64,000 nt of DNA from Hyphomicrobiales bacterium (GCA_021775835.1 JAJFHC010000020.1:17185-81184); one strand, 5' to 3'. Shown: positions 26,371-35,429, numbered from the stretch's first letter. Program-made: numbers and translations. Notes: a model not told the origin generated them from the sequence alone.

Positions 26371-27918
26371 TCACGTGCCGGACGCCAGCTTGAACCGCTG
26401 TATCTTGCCGGTCGCTGTCTTGGGAAGATCGTCAGCCGACACGATCCAGCGTGGGTATTTCCAGGGGCCGACCTGATTTTTCACATGGTCTTTCAGGGCC
26501 TCAAAAAGGGCGTCGTCAAGAACCTGGCCTTCCTGAAGAACCACAAATGCCTTTGGCTTGAGCAATTCGTCGTCGTCCGCCTGCGGCACGACGGCTGCCT
26601 CGATCACACTTTCATGGGAAAGGAGCGCGGATTCCACCTCGAAGGGCGAAACCCAGATGCCGCTCACCTTGAACATATCGTCGCTGCGCCCACAGTAGTG
26701 ATAATACCCGTCTTCGTCCTGATAATACTTGTCACCGGTATACGTCCAGCGGCCAGCGAACGTGTCTCGGCTCTTCTCCCGCCGGTTCCAGTAGCCATCT
26801 GCCGCCGATCCGCCATCGACGATCAGTTCACCGATCTCGCCCGCAGCGACGTCAACACCCTTTTCGTCGACCAGCTTCATCTCGTACCCCGGCACGGCAA
26901 CGCCAGAGGTTCCATATCTCTTGGCGCCAGGGCGGTTACTCAGGAATATGTGCAAGAGTTCCGTTGATCCCACACCATCCAGGATCTCTACGCCGAAACG
27001 CTCTTCAAACCGGTTGCCGATATCCTCCGGCAGGGCTTCGCCCGCGGAGATGCACCGGCGCAGTCGGGCCGACCCGTTTGCCGGTGTACACTCGCCATTG
27101 GCAAGCATCGCGCCATACAGTGTCGGAACGCCGCAGAATATGGTCGGCTGATGCGTCTTCATCGTCTGCATCACGGCATCCGGCGTCGGCCGGCCGGCGA
27201 TCAGGATCGTCGTTGCACCGACCGATTGCGGGAAGGTCATGCCGTTGCCGAGCCCATAGGCGAAAAACAACTTCGCGGCGGAATACACCACATCGTCTTC
27301 CTCGATGCCGAAGACATCGTGGCCATAGGTATCGGCGGTAAATGCCAGGCTCGAATGACGGTGCAATACACCTTTGGGCATTCCCGTCGATCCTGAGGAG
27401 TAAAGCCAGAACGCAATTTCATCGACGCAGGTATCCACGGCGTCAAATTCATCCGAAGCGTCGATCAGGAGAGCCTCGAGAGATCGCGAATCATCCGGTG
27501 CACCACCACATACGATCACATGCTTGAGGTGGGTCAGATCGCCCAGGCCGGGTTCCACTGTTTCCAAAAGCGCCGCCGAAACGAACAGCACCTGGGCGCG
27601 GCAATCCGCCAGTATGGCGGAATACTGATCCGTCGTGAGCAAGGTGTTGAGGGCAACGGGGACGATGCCAGCTTTGATGGCGCCCCAGAAAACTGCCGGA
27701 AAGTCGTTGGTGTCCAACATGACCTGGGCGACCCGGGTTTCACGGTCAACGCCCAGTGCCTGCAAGGCATTGGCCACCTGGTTGACCCGGTCGGCAAGCT
27801 CGCCATATGTACACGGTCCGGACTCGTCGATGAAAGCGGCTTTGCCGCTCCGGCCTTCCGCAACGTGGCGATCCACAAAATGCACTGCTGCGTTGTACGA
27901 TCTGTCGTTGTCACTCAT
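26371..27918 (-). CDS. bclA: Benzoate-CoA ligase
   Basis: ATP-dependent acyl-adenylate-forming enzyme that activates benzoate to benzoyl-CoA. 515 residues, the family length. AMP-binding motifs: YSSGSTGMPKGVLH (P-loop), GVGSTELLHIFLSNRPG, YTGDKYYQDEDGYYHYCGR and GRSDDMFKVSGIWVSPFEVE. The C-terminal catalytic Lys is in KTATGKIQRFKL. Start 27918 follows GGGAG. Context (liv transporter upstream, box genes nearby) supports benzoate rather than another aryl acid, but hydroxybenzoates cannot be excluded. Confidence 0.93.
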   Translation of the reverse strand: MSDNDRSYNAAVHFVDRHVAEGRSGKAAFIDESGPCTYGELADRVNQVANALQALGVDRETRVAQVMLDTNDFPAVFWGAIKAGIVPVALNTLLTTDQYSAILADCRAQVLFVSAALLETVEPGLGDLTHLKHVIVCGGAPDDSRSLEALLIDASDEFDAVDTCVDEIAFWLYSSGSTGMPKGVLHRHSSLAFTADTYGHDVFGIEEDDVVYSAAKLFFAYGLGNGMTFPQSVGATTILIAGRPTPDAVMQTMKTHQPTIFCGVPTLYGAMLANGECTPANGSARLRRCISAGEALPEDIGNRFEERFGVEILDGVGSTELLHIFLSNRPGAKRYGTSGVAVPGYEMKLVDEKGVDVAAGEIGELIVDGGSAADGYWNRREKSRDTFAGRWTYTGDKYYQDEDGYYHYCGRSDDMFKVSGIWVSPFEVESALLSHESVIEAAVVPQADDDELLKPKAFVVLQEGQVLDDALFEALKDHVKNQVGPWKYPRWIVSADDLPKTATGKIQRFKLASGT

Positions 27919-27958
27919 CGATAAACTCCCTGACTTGCGTAGTACGACGTTCCCGGCA

Positions 27959-28666
27959 CTAGACTCCCAGATATCGGGTCTTGAGCTCCGGGCGCGCGGT
28001 CAGCTCATCGGACGTACCGCTCCACACCACCTGGCCCTTCTCAATAATAAAATGCCGGTCGGCAATCCGGGTCAGGTCATTGACGTTCTTGTCGACCACG
28101 AGAATCGACTGCCCTTCGGCTTTCAGGCGCTCGAGACAAGACCAGATTTCCTGGCGAACCAACGGCGCCAGGCCTTCCGTGGCTTCATCCAGGATCAACA
28201 GGCCCGGATTGGTCATGAGCGCCCGGCCTATTGCCAGCATCTGCTGTTCCCCGCCCGACAACAGGTTGCCCATTGAGTTGCGGCGCTGATCCAGTTCCGG
28301 AAACATCTCGAACACCCGGTCGAGCGTCCAGGAATTACCGGCCTTCCGGCGATCGGCGGCCGTTGCCACCAGGTTCTCGTAGACATTGAGATTGGGAAAA
28401 ATCTGGCGTCCCTCGGGCACCAGGCCCAGGCCGCTTTGCGCAATCTTGTAGGACGCCAGGCCGGTCAGGTCACGCCCTTCGAAATGTACCTTTCCCGAGC
28501 GCACCGGTACAATGCCCATGACTGCATTCAGGGTCGTTGTCTTGCCCATGCCGTTGCGGCCGATCAGGGTGACGACTTCGCCCGCATCCACGGCAAGCGA
28601 CATGCCAAAAAGCGCCTGGCTGGCGCCGTAGAATGCTTCGATATTGTCGACTTTCAGCATGATCAC
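27959..28666 (-). CDS. livF: Branched-chain amino acid/aromatic acid-type ABC transporter ATP-binding protein LivF
   Basis: 235-residue ATPase: Walker A GRNGMGKTT, signature LLSGGEQQMLAIGRAL, Walker B LLILDEATEGLAP, and the LivF-typical C-terminus. Start at 28666 overlaps the livG stop (ATGA); ATG 28660 is an alternative. It is the last gene of the five-gene importer operon. Placed 41 nt before bclA, it most likely serves benzoate or a related aromatic acid, as Hba/Box-linked Liv systems do. Confidence 0.92.
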   Translation of the reverse strand: MIMLKVDNIEAFYGASQALFGMSLAVDAGEVVTLIGRNGMGKTTTLNAVMGIVPVRSGKVHFEGRDLTGLASYKIAQSGLGLVPEGRQIFPNLNVYENLVATAADRRKAGNSWTLDRVFEMFPELDQRRNSMGNLLSGGEQQMLAIGRALMTNPGLLILDEATEGLAPLVRQEIWSCLERLKAEGQSILVVDKNVNDLTRIADRHFIIEKGQVVWSGTSDELTARPELKTRYLGV

Positions 28667-29415
28667 GCGTCCTCGTCGCCAAGATACGCTGCCCGTACCG
28701 CCTCGTCATTGCGTATCTCGTCGGTCGACCCCGTCGCGATAACCTTGCCGTAAACCAGAACCGTAATTCTGTCGGCAAGGGCAAACACGGCATCCATGTC
28801 ATGCTCGACCAGCAGCATTGTCTTGTCCTGCTGCAGTTCCCGCAGGATCGAGACCATGCGAAGCGACTCCTCCTGGCCCATGCCGGCCATCGGCTCGTCC
28901 AGCAACAACAGGGACGGCTCTGTCGCCAACGCCATGGCTATCTCAAGCTGGCGGTGTTCGCCGTGGGAAAGGACTTTCGCCTTCTCGCGGGCCCGGGCTT
29001 CAAGGCCGACGCGCTTGAGCGCCTCCATGGCTGGCACGATGAGCTCTTCATCCGACCGGGCAGGTTTCCAGAATCGGAACGAGTGACCACGATGCGCCTG
29101 GACGGCGAGCGCTGCATTGTCCACCACGGTCATCTCTTCGAATATGCTGGTAATCTGAAAAGACCGTGCCAACCCCATCAGGGATCTGCGGTGGGTGGGC
29201 AGCCTTGTAATGTCGCGTCCTTCGAACGCGATTCGGCCTGCATCGGGAAGAATTTCCCCCGACAGTTGTGAGACCAGAGTGGTTTTCCCTGCCCCGTTGG
29301 GCCCGATGACAGCATGAATTTCCGAACGCCGAACATCCAGTGATACATCGTTGGTAGCCACGATGCCGCCGTAGCTTTTGCGCAGGACTTCACAGCTGAG
29401 CACCACATCATTCAT
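28663..29415 (-). CDS. livG: ABC transporter ATP-binding protein LivG
   Basis: 250 residues from ATG 29415 (MNDVVLSCEVLRKSYGGIVA); the upstream in-frame extension lies inside livM. Walker A GPNGAGKTT, signature VLSHGEHRQLEIAMALA (LSHG variant common in LivG) and Walker B LLLLDEPMAGM are intact. It overlaps the 3' end of livM by 8 nt and livF by 4 nt, so the whole module is translationally coupled. Confidence 0.92.
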   Translation of the reverse strand: MNDVVLSCEVLRKSYGGIVATNDVSLDVRRSEIHAVIGPNGAGKTTLVSQLSGEILPDAGRIAFEGRDITRLPTHRRSLMGLARSFQITSIFEEMTVVDNAALAVQAHRGHSFRFWKPARSDEELIVPAMEALKRVGLEARAREKAKVLSHGEHRQLEIAMALATEPSLLLLDEPMAGMGQEESLRMVSILRELQQDKTMLLVEHDMDAVFALADRITVLVYGKVIATGSTDEIRNDEAVRAAYLGDEDA

Positions 29416-30367
29416 GGCGTTTACCCAGAGAAACAAGGAACCCGTCGATACCCCCACGGGCAAACACGACCACCAGAATGAGCAGTATCCCGAAATAGAG
29501 TTGCCAGTAGATCGTTATCCCCGAGAGGATCTCTTCCAACAACAGGAACGCGATGGTTCCCATGACAGGGCCGAACAACGATCCGGTACCACCGAGGATG
29601 ACCATGAAGATGAGTTCGCCCGATCGTGTCCAATCCATCATCTCAGGGCTGATAAAGTCAGTGAAGTTGCCCAGCAATGCACCGGCAAACCCGCACATTG
29701 CCCCCGAAATCACATTACAGGTCAAACGGTACACGTATGTGTTGTAACCGAGCGCCTGCATGCGCCTTTCGTTCACCTTGGCGCCGGTTACAGCCATCCC
29801 GAAGCGCGAATTGACCAACCGATAGACGATATAGATGGATACCAGCAGCGATACGTAACAGAAATAGTAGAGGGGGATCGGATTGCTGATGTCGATCAAA
29901 CCCGAGAATGTGCTGCTGTAATAGATCACCAGGCCGTCATCGCCGCCGTACTCTTCCAGACTGACGAAACCGAAGAACACCATCTGTGCAAATGCCATGG
30001 TGATCATGATGAAGTAGACACCTTTGGTGCGCAGGGAAATTGCGCCCGTAATCAAGGCAAAGATCGCCGACGCAACGATGGCGATGGCAAAGTGAAGCCA
30101 CCCGTTATCCACATCGTAATGAGCCGATATACCGACACTGTAAGCGCCGATCCCGATGAAGGCAGCGTGTCCGAAACTCACCATGCCGCCATAGCCTAAA
30201 ATCAGGTTGAGGCTGGTGGCCGCGATCGCCAGGATCACGAAGCGGGTCGCAAGCGTCAGATAGAAAGGTTGCCCGGCAGCCTCCGTGGCGACCGGGATGA
30301 GGGCTAGGATCACGAGCGTCGCGACAACAACCAGGCCTCTGATTCCAAATTGAGTGATCAAGCGCAC
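29408..30367 (-). CDS. livM: ABC transporter permease LivM
   Basis: 319-residue polytopic membrane protein. The LivM-specific block is present: AATSLNLILGYGGMVSFGHA (the conserved EAA-like/glycine-rich loop), with GAYSVGISAHYD, a SRFGMAVTGAKVNERRMQAL segment and ILGGTGSLFGPVMGTI. Eight to nine hydrophobic segments are visible. It pairs with LivH as the inner-membrane channel of the putative benzoate importer. Confidence 0.92.
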   Translation of the reverse strand: MRLITQFGIRGLVVVATLVILALIPVATEAAGQPFYLTLATRFVILAIAATSLNLILGYGGMVSFGHAAFIGIGAYSVGISAHYDVDNGWLHFAIAIVASAIFALITGAISLRTKGVYFIMITMAFAQMVFFGFVSLEEYGGDDGLVIYYSSTFSGLIDISNPIPLYYFCYVSLLVSIYIVYRLVNSRFGMAVTGAKVNERRMQALGYNTYVYRLTCNVISGAMCGFAGALLGNFTDFISPEMMDWTRSGELIFMVILGGTGSLFGPVMGTIAFLLLEEILSGITIYWQLYFGILLILVVVFARGGIDGFLVSLGKRHE

Positions 30368-30376
30368 GATGTCGAC

Positions 30377-31303
30377 CTAACGCAATTTCGGTGGAAACAG
30401 GCCCTGGGGCCGAATGGCAAGAATCACAGCCATAAGAATGTAGATCAGCATGGCCGATATGGCCGGCGCCGACGTCTCCGCGTTCTGATCAGACATGAAC
30501 AGCTTGAATATGCCGTCGAGGAACGATCGCCCCATGGTATCGATTAGGCCGACCAGAAGCGCGCCGACAAATGCCCCTTTTACCGACCCGATGCCGCCGA
30601 TAATGATGACCACAAAGGCCAGGATGATGATTTCGTTGCCCATGCCGATGCTGGCTTCCGTGATCGGCGCAATCATCATACCGGCCAGGCCGGCCAATAC
30701 GGCGCCAAGCGCAAAAACCAGGGAAAACAGCGTGCGAATGTCGATCCCCAGAGCACCCACCATTGTCCGGTTGGAGGCGCCTGCCCGAATACGCATGCCC
30801 AATCGTGTATGATTGACGATAAAATAGAGACCGCCTGCAATCGAGAGACCGACGCCGATGATCAGAAGCCGGAACGCCGGGAAGGTAATGTCTGGAAGAA
30901 TTTCCACCGGCGCGTCGAGCCACGTCGGCAGCGGTACAGCTATGCCCTCAGGCCCCCACACCATATGAACGAGTGTGTCGAAGAACAGGATCAGGCCGAA
31001 CGTCGCCAAAACATGGTCCAGATGGTCCCGGTGATACAACCTGCGAACCACAATGAATTCAACGGCAAGCCCTACGAGGGCAACGAGTGGCAGAGACAGC
31101 ACGATCGCCAGCAGAAACGACCCAGTGAGAGTCGTCAGGGTCGCGCAGATAAAGGCCCCGACCATGTAGAGAGAGCCGTGGGCCAGATTGATAAAATCCA
31201 TGATGCCGAAGACGAGTGTCAGACCCGATGCCAGCAGAAACAGAAGCACACCGAGCTGAAGTCCGTTCAGCACCTGTGTCAGGACAAGTCCCCAATCCAT
31301 CAT
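30377..31303 (-). CDS. livH: ABC transporter permease LivH
   Basis: 308-residue polytopic membrane protein with LivH signatures: QVLNGLQLGVLLFLLASGLT, LVFGIMDFINLAHGSLYMVG, NHTRLGMRIRAGASNRTMVG and VIIIGGIGSVKGAFVGALL. It ends 9 nt before livM. Upstream, a 119-nt spacer with a strong hairpin separates it from the substrate-binding protein gene. Confidence 0.92.
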   Translation of the reverse strand: MMDWGLVLTQVLNGLQLGVLLFLLASGLTLVFGIMDFINLAHGSLYMVGAFICATLTTLTGSFLLAIVLSLPLVALVGLAVEFIVVRRLYHRDHLDHVLATFGLILFFDTLVHMVWGPEGIAVPLPTWLDAPVEILPDITFPAFRLLIIGVGLSIAGGLYFIVNHTRLGMRIRAGASNRTMVGALGIDIRTLFSLVFALGAVLAGLAGMMIAPITEASIGMGNEIIILAFVVIIIGGIGSVKGAFVGALLVGLIDTMGRSFLDGIFKLFMSDQNAETSAPAISAMLIYILMAVILAIRPQGLFPPKLR

Positions 31304-31379
31304 CCAACCCGTACGGCAGTGGAATTATTCGAAGCGGATCCGGCAGTTCCAGACACGCAATGGCCCCCAAGGAAACAAA

Positions 31380-31403
31380 CCGGCGGGCCGGAAAGCCCGC
31401 CGG
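31380..31403 (-). terminator. Intercistronic hairpin between the substrate-binding protein and livH
   Basis: Perfect 9-bp stem: CCGGCGGGC (31380-31388), loop 31389-31394, complementary arm 31395-31403. Read on the minus strand it lies directly after the substrate-binding protein gene and is followed by a T-rich run (GTTTGTTTCC). It probably acts as a partial terminator or stabilising 3' end that lets the binding protein be made in excess. Confidence 0.6.
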
Positions 31404-31422
31404 CTTGGTCAAGTTCTATCCG

Positions 31423-32607
31423 TTACATCTTGCAATCTTTTGCATACGGATCCTGATGTCCTTCATAAACCGTCGACACGATTTTCGTGGTCCAGTTGCC
31501 GTCGGCATCGGCCACGGCTTCACGAAGGTAGAAGTTCTGGATCGGCATGTGATTGTTGCCATAGGTGTACTTGCCGCGAACCGAGGCGAAATCCGCCTTC
31601 TTCAGGGCAGCACGAACAGCGTCCTTGTTTGAAAGATCGCCCTTGACCGCCTCGACGGCACTCTTGATCAGGAAAATCATGTCATAGGACTGCGCCCCGT
31701 AGTGGGCAGGGTAGCGGCCATGTTTTTTCTTGAAATCCGCAACAAATCTTTTGTTCTGTGCATTGTCGAGGTCAGGAGACCAGAACATGGTAGCCCGCGA
31801 GCCCAGCACGCCGCCAAGCTTGCCACCCTGCAGTTTCGGCAACGAAACTGAGTCGACCGTGAAAACCGTGTAGAGAGGCAGCTTGTCGCGCAATCCCGCC
31901 TGTTCATATTGTTTGATGAACGCACCGCCGGCCTTGCCGGGGTAGAACACAAACAGGCCTTCTGCACCGGATGCCTTGGCTTTTGCCAGTTCCGCGGAGA
32001 AATCAAGCTGGGCGTCCTTGCCCCACTTGGTCAGGTCCTTGCCTTTGACTTCGCCTTTGAATGTGCGCTCGACACCCGCGACCATGTTCTTGCCGGCTGC
32101 ATAGTTCGGCGCCATCACGTACAGCGACTTTACACCCTGCTGGTTCAGGACTTCGCCCATCGCCATTGGTGTCTGGTCGTTCTGCCAGGATGTTGAAAAG
32201 AAATTCTTGTGGCAGCCTTTGCCCGCAATCTGCGAGGGGCCGGCGTTTGTGCTGATCAGAAATTTACCGGATTTCAGGGCCGACTGGCTGGATGCCAGCA
32301 AGACGTGCGACCAGATAAACCCGGTCACGAAATCCACGTCGTCCTGTTGGATGAGCTTGTCGGTCTTCTGTTTCCCGGTTTCCGGTTTGAAACCGTCATC
32401 CTCAATGATGAGTTCGACGTCGAGGCCGCCCATCTTTCCACCGATATGTTCCATGGCCAGATTGACGGAATCAACCATGTCACGGCCCAGAACACCCGCA
32501 GGCGTTGTTAATGTTGTGACAAAACCGATTTTGACCTTGTCGGCCGACACAGCCGGTGACACGATCATCGTTGTGGCGGCAGCCGCCAACAGCAGCTTCT
32601 TGAGCAT
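31423..32607 (-). CDS. ABC transporter substrate-binding protein (LivK-like)
   Basis: 394 residues with a signal peptide MLKKLLLAAAATTMIVSPAVSA. The type 1 periplasmic-binding fold shows KVKIGFVTTLTTPAGVLGRD, the GGLDVELIIEDDGFKPETGK block, VMAPNYAAGKNMVAGVERTF and the SYDMIFLIKSAVEAVKGDLS block. Start 32607 follows GGGAGG. Its place at the head of the operon feeding bclA suggests an aromatic acid ligand such as benzoate. It diverges from the MaoC pair across a 216-nt spacer holding the shared motif. Confidence 0.9.
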   Translation of the reverse strand: MLKKLLLAAAATTMIVSPAVSADKVKIGFVTTLTTPAGVLGRDMVDSVNLAMEHIGGKMGGLDVELIIEDDGFKPETGKQKTDKLIQQDDVDFVTGFIWSHVLLASSQSALKSGKFLISTNAGPSQIAGKGCHKNFFSTSWQNDQTPMAMGEVLNQQGVKSLYVMAPNYAAGKNMVAGVERTFKGEVKGKDLTKWGKDAQLDFSAELAKAKASGAEGLFVFYPGKAGGAFIKQYEQAGLRDKLPLYTVFTVDSVSLPKLQGGKLGGVLGSRATMFWSPDLDNAQNKRFVADFKKKHGRYPAHYGAQSYDMIFLIKSAVEAVKGDLSNKDAVRAALKKADFASVRGKYTYGNNHMPIQNFYLREAVADADGNWTTKIVSTVYEGHQDPYAKDCKM

Positions 32608-32734
32608 TGTGCAACCTCCCTTGCTATAATGTTGCGAGAAACCTTAAGGCTCTTGTGGCCCTATGTTAAGCCATCTCTCGCGATTTGGTTTATTTGTATT
32701 TGGACGAACAGAAAACGGCATTTTAGTTCCGACG

Positions 32735-32781
32735 GGCACCTTAATTTGCGACATAATGCAACGCAAGTGAATTATAGTGCC
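32735..32781. promoter_or_regulatory. Imperfect inverted repeat / candidate BoxR operator
   Basis: Left arm 32735-32750 (GGCACCTTAATTTGCG) and right arm 32762-32781 are imperfect reverse complements around an 11-nt centre. The right arm contains TTATAGTGCC, identical to 23673-23682 upstream of boxC. It lies in the divergent spacer between the transporter and the MaoC genes, where a pathway regulator would be expected to bind. Confidence 0.4.
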
Positions 32782-32823
32782 GGTAGCTGACGGCGGCGGA
32801 TCAGAGTACGGAGACGGTCATAG

Positions 32824-33291
32824 ATGGGGAACGCCAGGATCTACTGGGAAGATTTCAAGACAGGCGAGACGAAAGAATTTGGCAACTACCGGGTCGCGAA
32901 GGAAGAAATCATTGCCTTTGCCAAGGAGTACGACCCGCAACCATTTCACACCGACGAAGAAGCAGCGGAACACACCATGCTGAGCGGCCTCGCGGCCAGC
33001 GGATTCCATTCCTGCGCCATCATGATGAAGTTGATCTGCGACGCCTACATTCTCGACGCCGCATCCCTGGGGTCGCCTGGCATGGACGAGGTTCGCTGGC
33101 TTCAACCGGTCCGGCCCGGCGATATCATACGAATTCGGCGGACCTGCCTAGAGAGCAGGCTGTCGAAAAGTCGCCCCGGTACTGGTTTATGCAAGTTTGT
33201 CTGGGACGCCTACAATCAGAACGCCAGCCATCTCATGTCGACAACAGGAACCCAGATGTTTGCCTGCCGTCCGGCGGAGGCAGGTGAGTAA
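32824..33291 (+). CDS. MaoC-family dehydratase (first of a tandem pair)
   Basis: 155-residue hot-dog-fold protein. It starts MGNARIYWEDFKTGETKEFG and carries the hydratase-2-like segment IIAFAKEYDPQPFHTDEEAA, where the Asp and His are the usual catalytic pair. The HxGLAASG-like region reads MLSGLAASGFHSCA and the W-L-x-P-V-x-P-GD block is present. It overlaps the next MaoC gene by one base. The two may form a heteromeric (R)-specific hydratase, possibly for an unsaturated CoA ester from benzoate breakdown; the substrate is inferred only from position. Confidence 0.85.
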   Translation: MGNARIYWEDFKTGETKEFGNYRVAKEEIIAFAKEYDPQPFHTDEEAAEHTMLSGLAASGFHSCAIMMKLICDAYILDAASLGSPGMDEVRWLQPVRPGDIIRIRRTCLESRLSKSRPGTGLCKFVWDAYNQNASHLMSTTGTQMFACRPAEAGE

Positions 33292-33776
33292 TGTTTGCAA
33301 AATTCTTTGAAGACATCAGAATCGGCGAGCAGGCAACCTTCGGCAGTCACGTGTTCACGGCAGACGAAATCAAGGCTTTTGCTCGCCAGTACGACTCCCA
33401 GGATTTTCACACCGACGAGGAGAAGGCAAAGGACAGCATGTTCGGCGCCTTATGTGCCAGCGGATGGCATACGGCAGCCGTGTGTCAGAAACTTGCGATC
33501 AAGCACCGCACAAGATTGCTCGGTTCTCTTCTCGAAAACGGTAAACCGCGCAGCCCGCAATTGGGGCCTTCCCCCGGCATGAAAAACATCCGATGGCTCA
33601 GGCCAGTGTATGCCGATGACGAAATTTCATTTTCCGCGCGGGTTTGCGAAAAGCGGGAGTTGCGGTCGAAGCCGGACTGGGGAATGCTCACATGCCGTTT
33701 CGAAGGCCATAACCAGGACCATCATCCGGTCTACGAGATGATGTCAGAGTTTTTTATCGAACGGCGCAAAGGGTAG
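33291..33776 (+). CDS. MaoC-family dehydratase (second of a tandem pair)
   Basis: 161 residues, paralogous to its upstream neighbour: FFEDIRIGEQATFGSHVFTA, then IKAFARQYDSQDFHTDEEKA with the Asp/His pair, CASGWHTAAVCQKL and GMKNIRWLRPVYADDEISF. The catalytic pair is intact, so neither copy looks degenerate. It is convergent with mtnA; a small perfect hairpin separates them. Confidence 0.85.
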   Translation: MFAKFFEDIRIGEQATFGSHVFTADEIKAFARQYDSQDFHTDEEKAKDSMFGALCASGWHTAAVCQKLAIKHRTRLLGSLLENGKPRSPQLGPSPGMKNIRWLRPVYADDEISFSARVCEKRELRSKPDWGMLTCRFEGHNQDHHPVYEMMSEFFIERRKG

Positions 33777-33777
33777 A

Positions 33778-33794
33778 GATACCGCTGGTATCTG
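33778..33794. terminator. Hairpin between convergent maoC and mtnA
   Basis: AGATACC (33778-33784), loop GCT, GGTATCT (33788-33794): a perfect 7-bp stem filling the 19-nt gap between two convergent stop codons. No U-tract; a bidirectional terminator is plausible from position. Confidence 0.4.
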
Positions 33795-33795
33795 T

Positions 33796-34887
33796 TCAGG
33801 CTCTCTCCGGGAACAACTCCAGCAGGTCCTCGCGGTTGGGCAGGCTTGCGCCGCGATCGGTGATCAGTTTCGTGATCAGTCTTGCCGGCGTTACATCGAA
33901 GGCCGGGTTCGCGACAGGGCTGCCCGGTGCGGTAACCATGACATCTTTCACCGTACCCGAGGACGTCAGTCCTGACAGGGTCATAACTTCTTCCGGGCCC
34001 CGCTCTTCAATCGGGATATCGCGCAATCCATCTTCGATCGACCAGTCGATCGTTGAATGAGGCAAAGCCACGTAGAAAGGCACGTTGTTGTCCTTGGCGG
34101 CGAGCGCCTTGAGATAGGTTCCGATCTTGTTTGCCACATCGCCTGACGCTGCCGTGCGGTCGGTGCCGACGATGCACAGATCGACTTGGCCGTGCTGCAT
34201 AAGGTGCCCGCCCGCATTGTCGACAATGACTGTATGAGGAACCCCGTGACTGCCGAGTTCCCAGGCCGTCAGGGCAGCACCCTGATTCCGTGGTCTCGTT
34301 TCATCGACCCACACATGTACGTCGATCCCGTCTTCGTGGGCCATGTATATCGGTGCAAGAGCCGTCCCCCAGTCCACCGTCGCGAGCCATCCGGCGTTGC
34401 AATGAGTGAGGATGTTGACCCGGCCGCCCTTCTTCATGGCGGCATGTTCCTTGATGATGCCGAGGCCATGAATACCGATTTGCCGGTTTGTCTCAACGTC
34501 GTCGTCACACAACTGCCCGGCTCTTTGGTACGCAGCAGACACGCGCTCTTCCCGGGTGATGTTTTCCATCGCCCGGCGCATCTCGTCGAGCGCCCAGTGC
34601 AGATTGACTGCCGTCGGCCGTGTCCCGGCAAGACGCGCGCAAGCATCCTCCAGGCCTTCGTCCGTGGCATTCTCGCGCAAGCCCAGACAGACTCCATAAG
34701 CCGCCGTGGCGCCGATCAGCGGTGCGCCGCGGACCTGCATGGTTTCTATGGCAACAGCAGCGTCTTCGAGAGTTTCCAGACTCACCGTCACAAACTTGTG
34801 CGGCAAAACGGTCTGATCGATGATACCCACCGACCATCCGTCGTCAGCAAGCCATATCGAGCGAAAATCAGTGCCTTCGACCTTCAT
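33796..34887 (-). CDS. mtnA: S-methyl-5-thioribose-1-phosphate isomerase
   Basis: Methionine salvage enzyme that isomerises methylthioribose-1-phosphate to methylthioribulose-1-phosphate. 363 residues from ATG 34887, chosen because the longer frame runs into apt. Family motifs: LETLEDAAVAIETMQVRGAP, TAAYGVCLG, ILTHCNAGWLATVDWGTALA (catalytic Cys), VDETRPRNQGAALTAWEL, and CIVGTDRTAASGDVANKIGT (catalytic Asp). It follows apt and mtnP in a salvage operon. Confidence 0.95.
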   Translation of the reverse strand: MKVEGTDFRSIWLADDGWSVGIIDQTVLPHKFVTVSLETLEDAAVAIETMQVRGAPLIGATAAYGVCLGLRENATDEGLEDACARLAGTRPTAVNLHWALDEMRRAMENITREERVSAAYQRAGQLCDDDVETNRQIGIHGLGIIKEHAAMKKGGRVNILTHCNAGWLATVDWGTALAPIYMAHEDGIDVHVWVDETRPRNQGAALTAWELGSHGVPHTVIVDNAGGHLMQHGQVDLCIVGTDRTAASGDVANKIGTYLKALAAKDNNVPFYVALPHSTIDWSIEDGLRDIPIEERGPEEVMTLSGLTSSGTVKDVMVTAPGSPVANPAFDVTPARLITKLITDRGASLPNREDLLELFPERA

Positions 34888-34898
34888 GGATACTCTCT

Positions 34899-35429
34899 TC
34901 AGTCCCCGTCGAATGCGCACAGCGCCGTCAGTTCAATGCCCATGGCCTCAAGGATCGCCCGCCCGCCAAGCGACGGTAGCTCGATCACGAAACAGGCCGC
35001 ATTGGAAATGCCGCCGCTGCGCTTGATCAGGAGGGCAGCGGCCTCCGCCGTGCCGCCCGTGGCAATCAGGTCATCGACGATCAATACTTTCTGTCCCGGC
35101 CGTATGGCATCTTCATGCATTTCAATGATGTCGATACCATATTCCAGGACGTACTCCTGCCCGATGGTCTTCCACGGCAGTTTGCCTTTTTTGCGGATCG
35201 GTACAAAACCTTTGCCCAGCTGATGGGCTACCGCACCGCCAAGAATAAAACCGCGGGCCTCGATACCGGCCACAAGATCGATATCCGCTGGCCGGTAGTG
35301 TTCAACCATCGCATCGACCGCAGCATGGAACCCGCTTGCATCGCCAAACAGCGTCGTCACATCCCGAAACATGATTCCTTCCTTGGGGTAGTCAGGAATC
35401 GTGCGGATAAACTGGGTGAAATCCATCAT
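34899..35429 (-). CDS. apt: Adenine phosphoribosyltransferase
   Basis: Recycles adenine, the by-product of methylthioadenosine phosphorolysis, to AMP with PRPP. 176 residues: [52 protein letters not shown] and the PRPP loop [17 protein letters not shown]. Start 35429 has AGAGG about 6 nt upstream. Between mtnP and mtnA it completes the adenine branch of methionine salvage. Confidence 0.95.
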   Translation of the reverse strand: MMDFTQFIRTIPDYPKEGIMFRDVTTLFGDASGFHAAVDAMVEHYRPADIDLVAGIEARGFILGGAVAHQLGKGFVPIRKKGKLPWKTIGQEYVLEYGIDIIEMHEDAIRPGQKVLIVDDLIATGGTAEAAALLIKRSGGISNAACFVIELPSLGGRAILEAMGIELTALCAFDGD

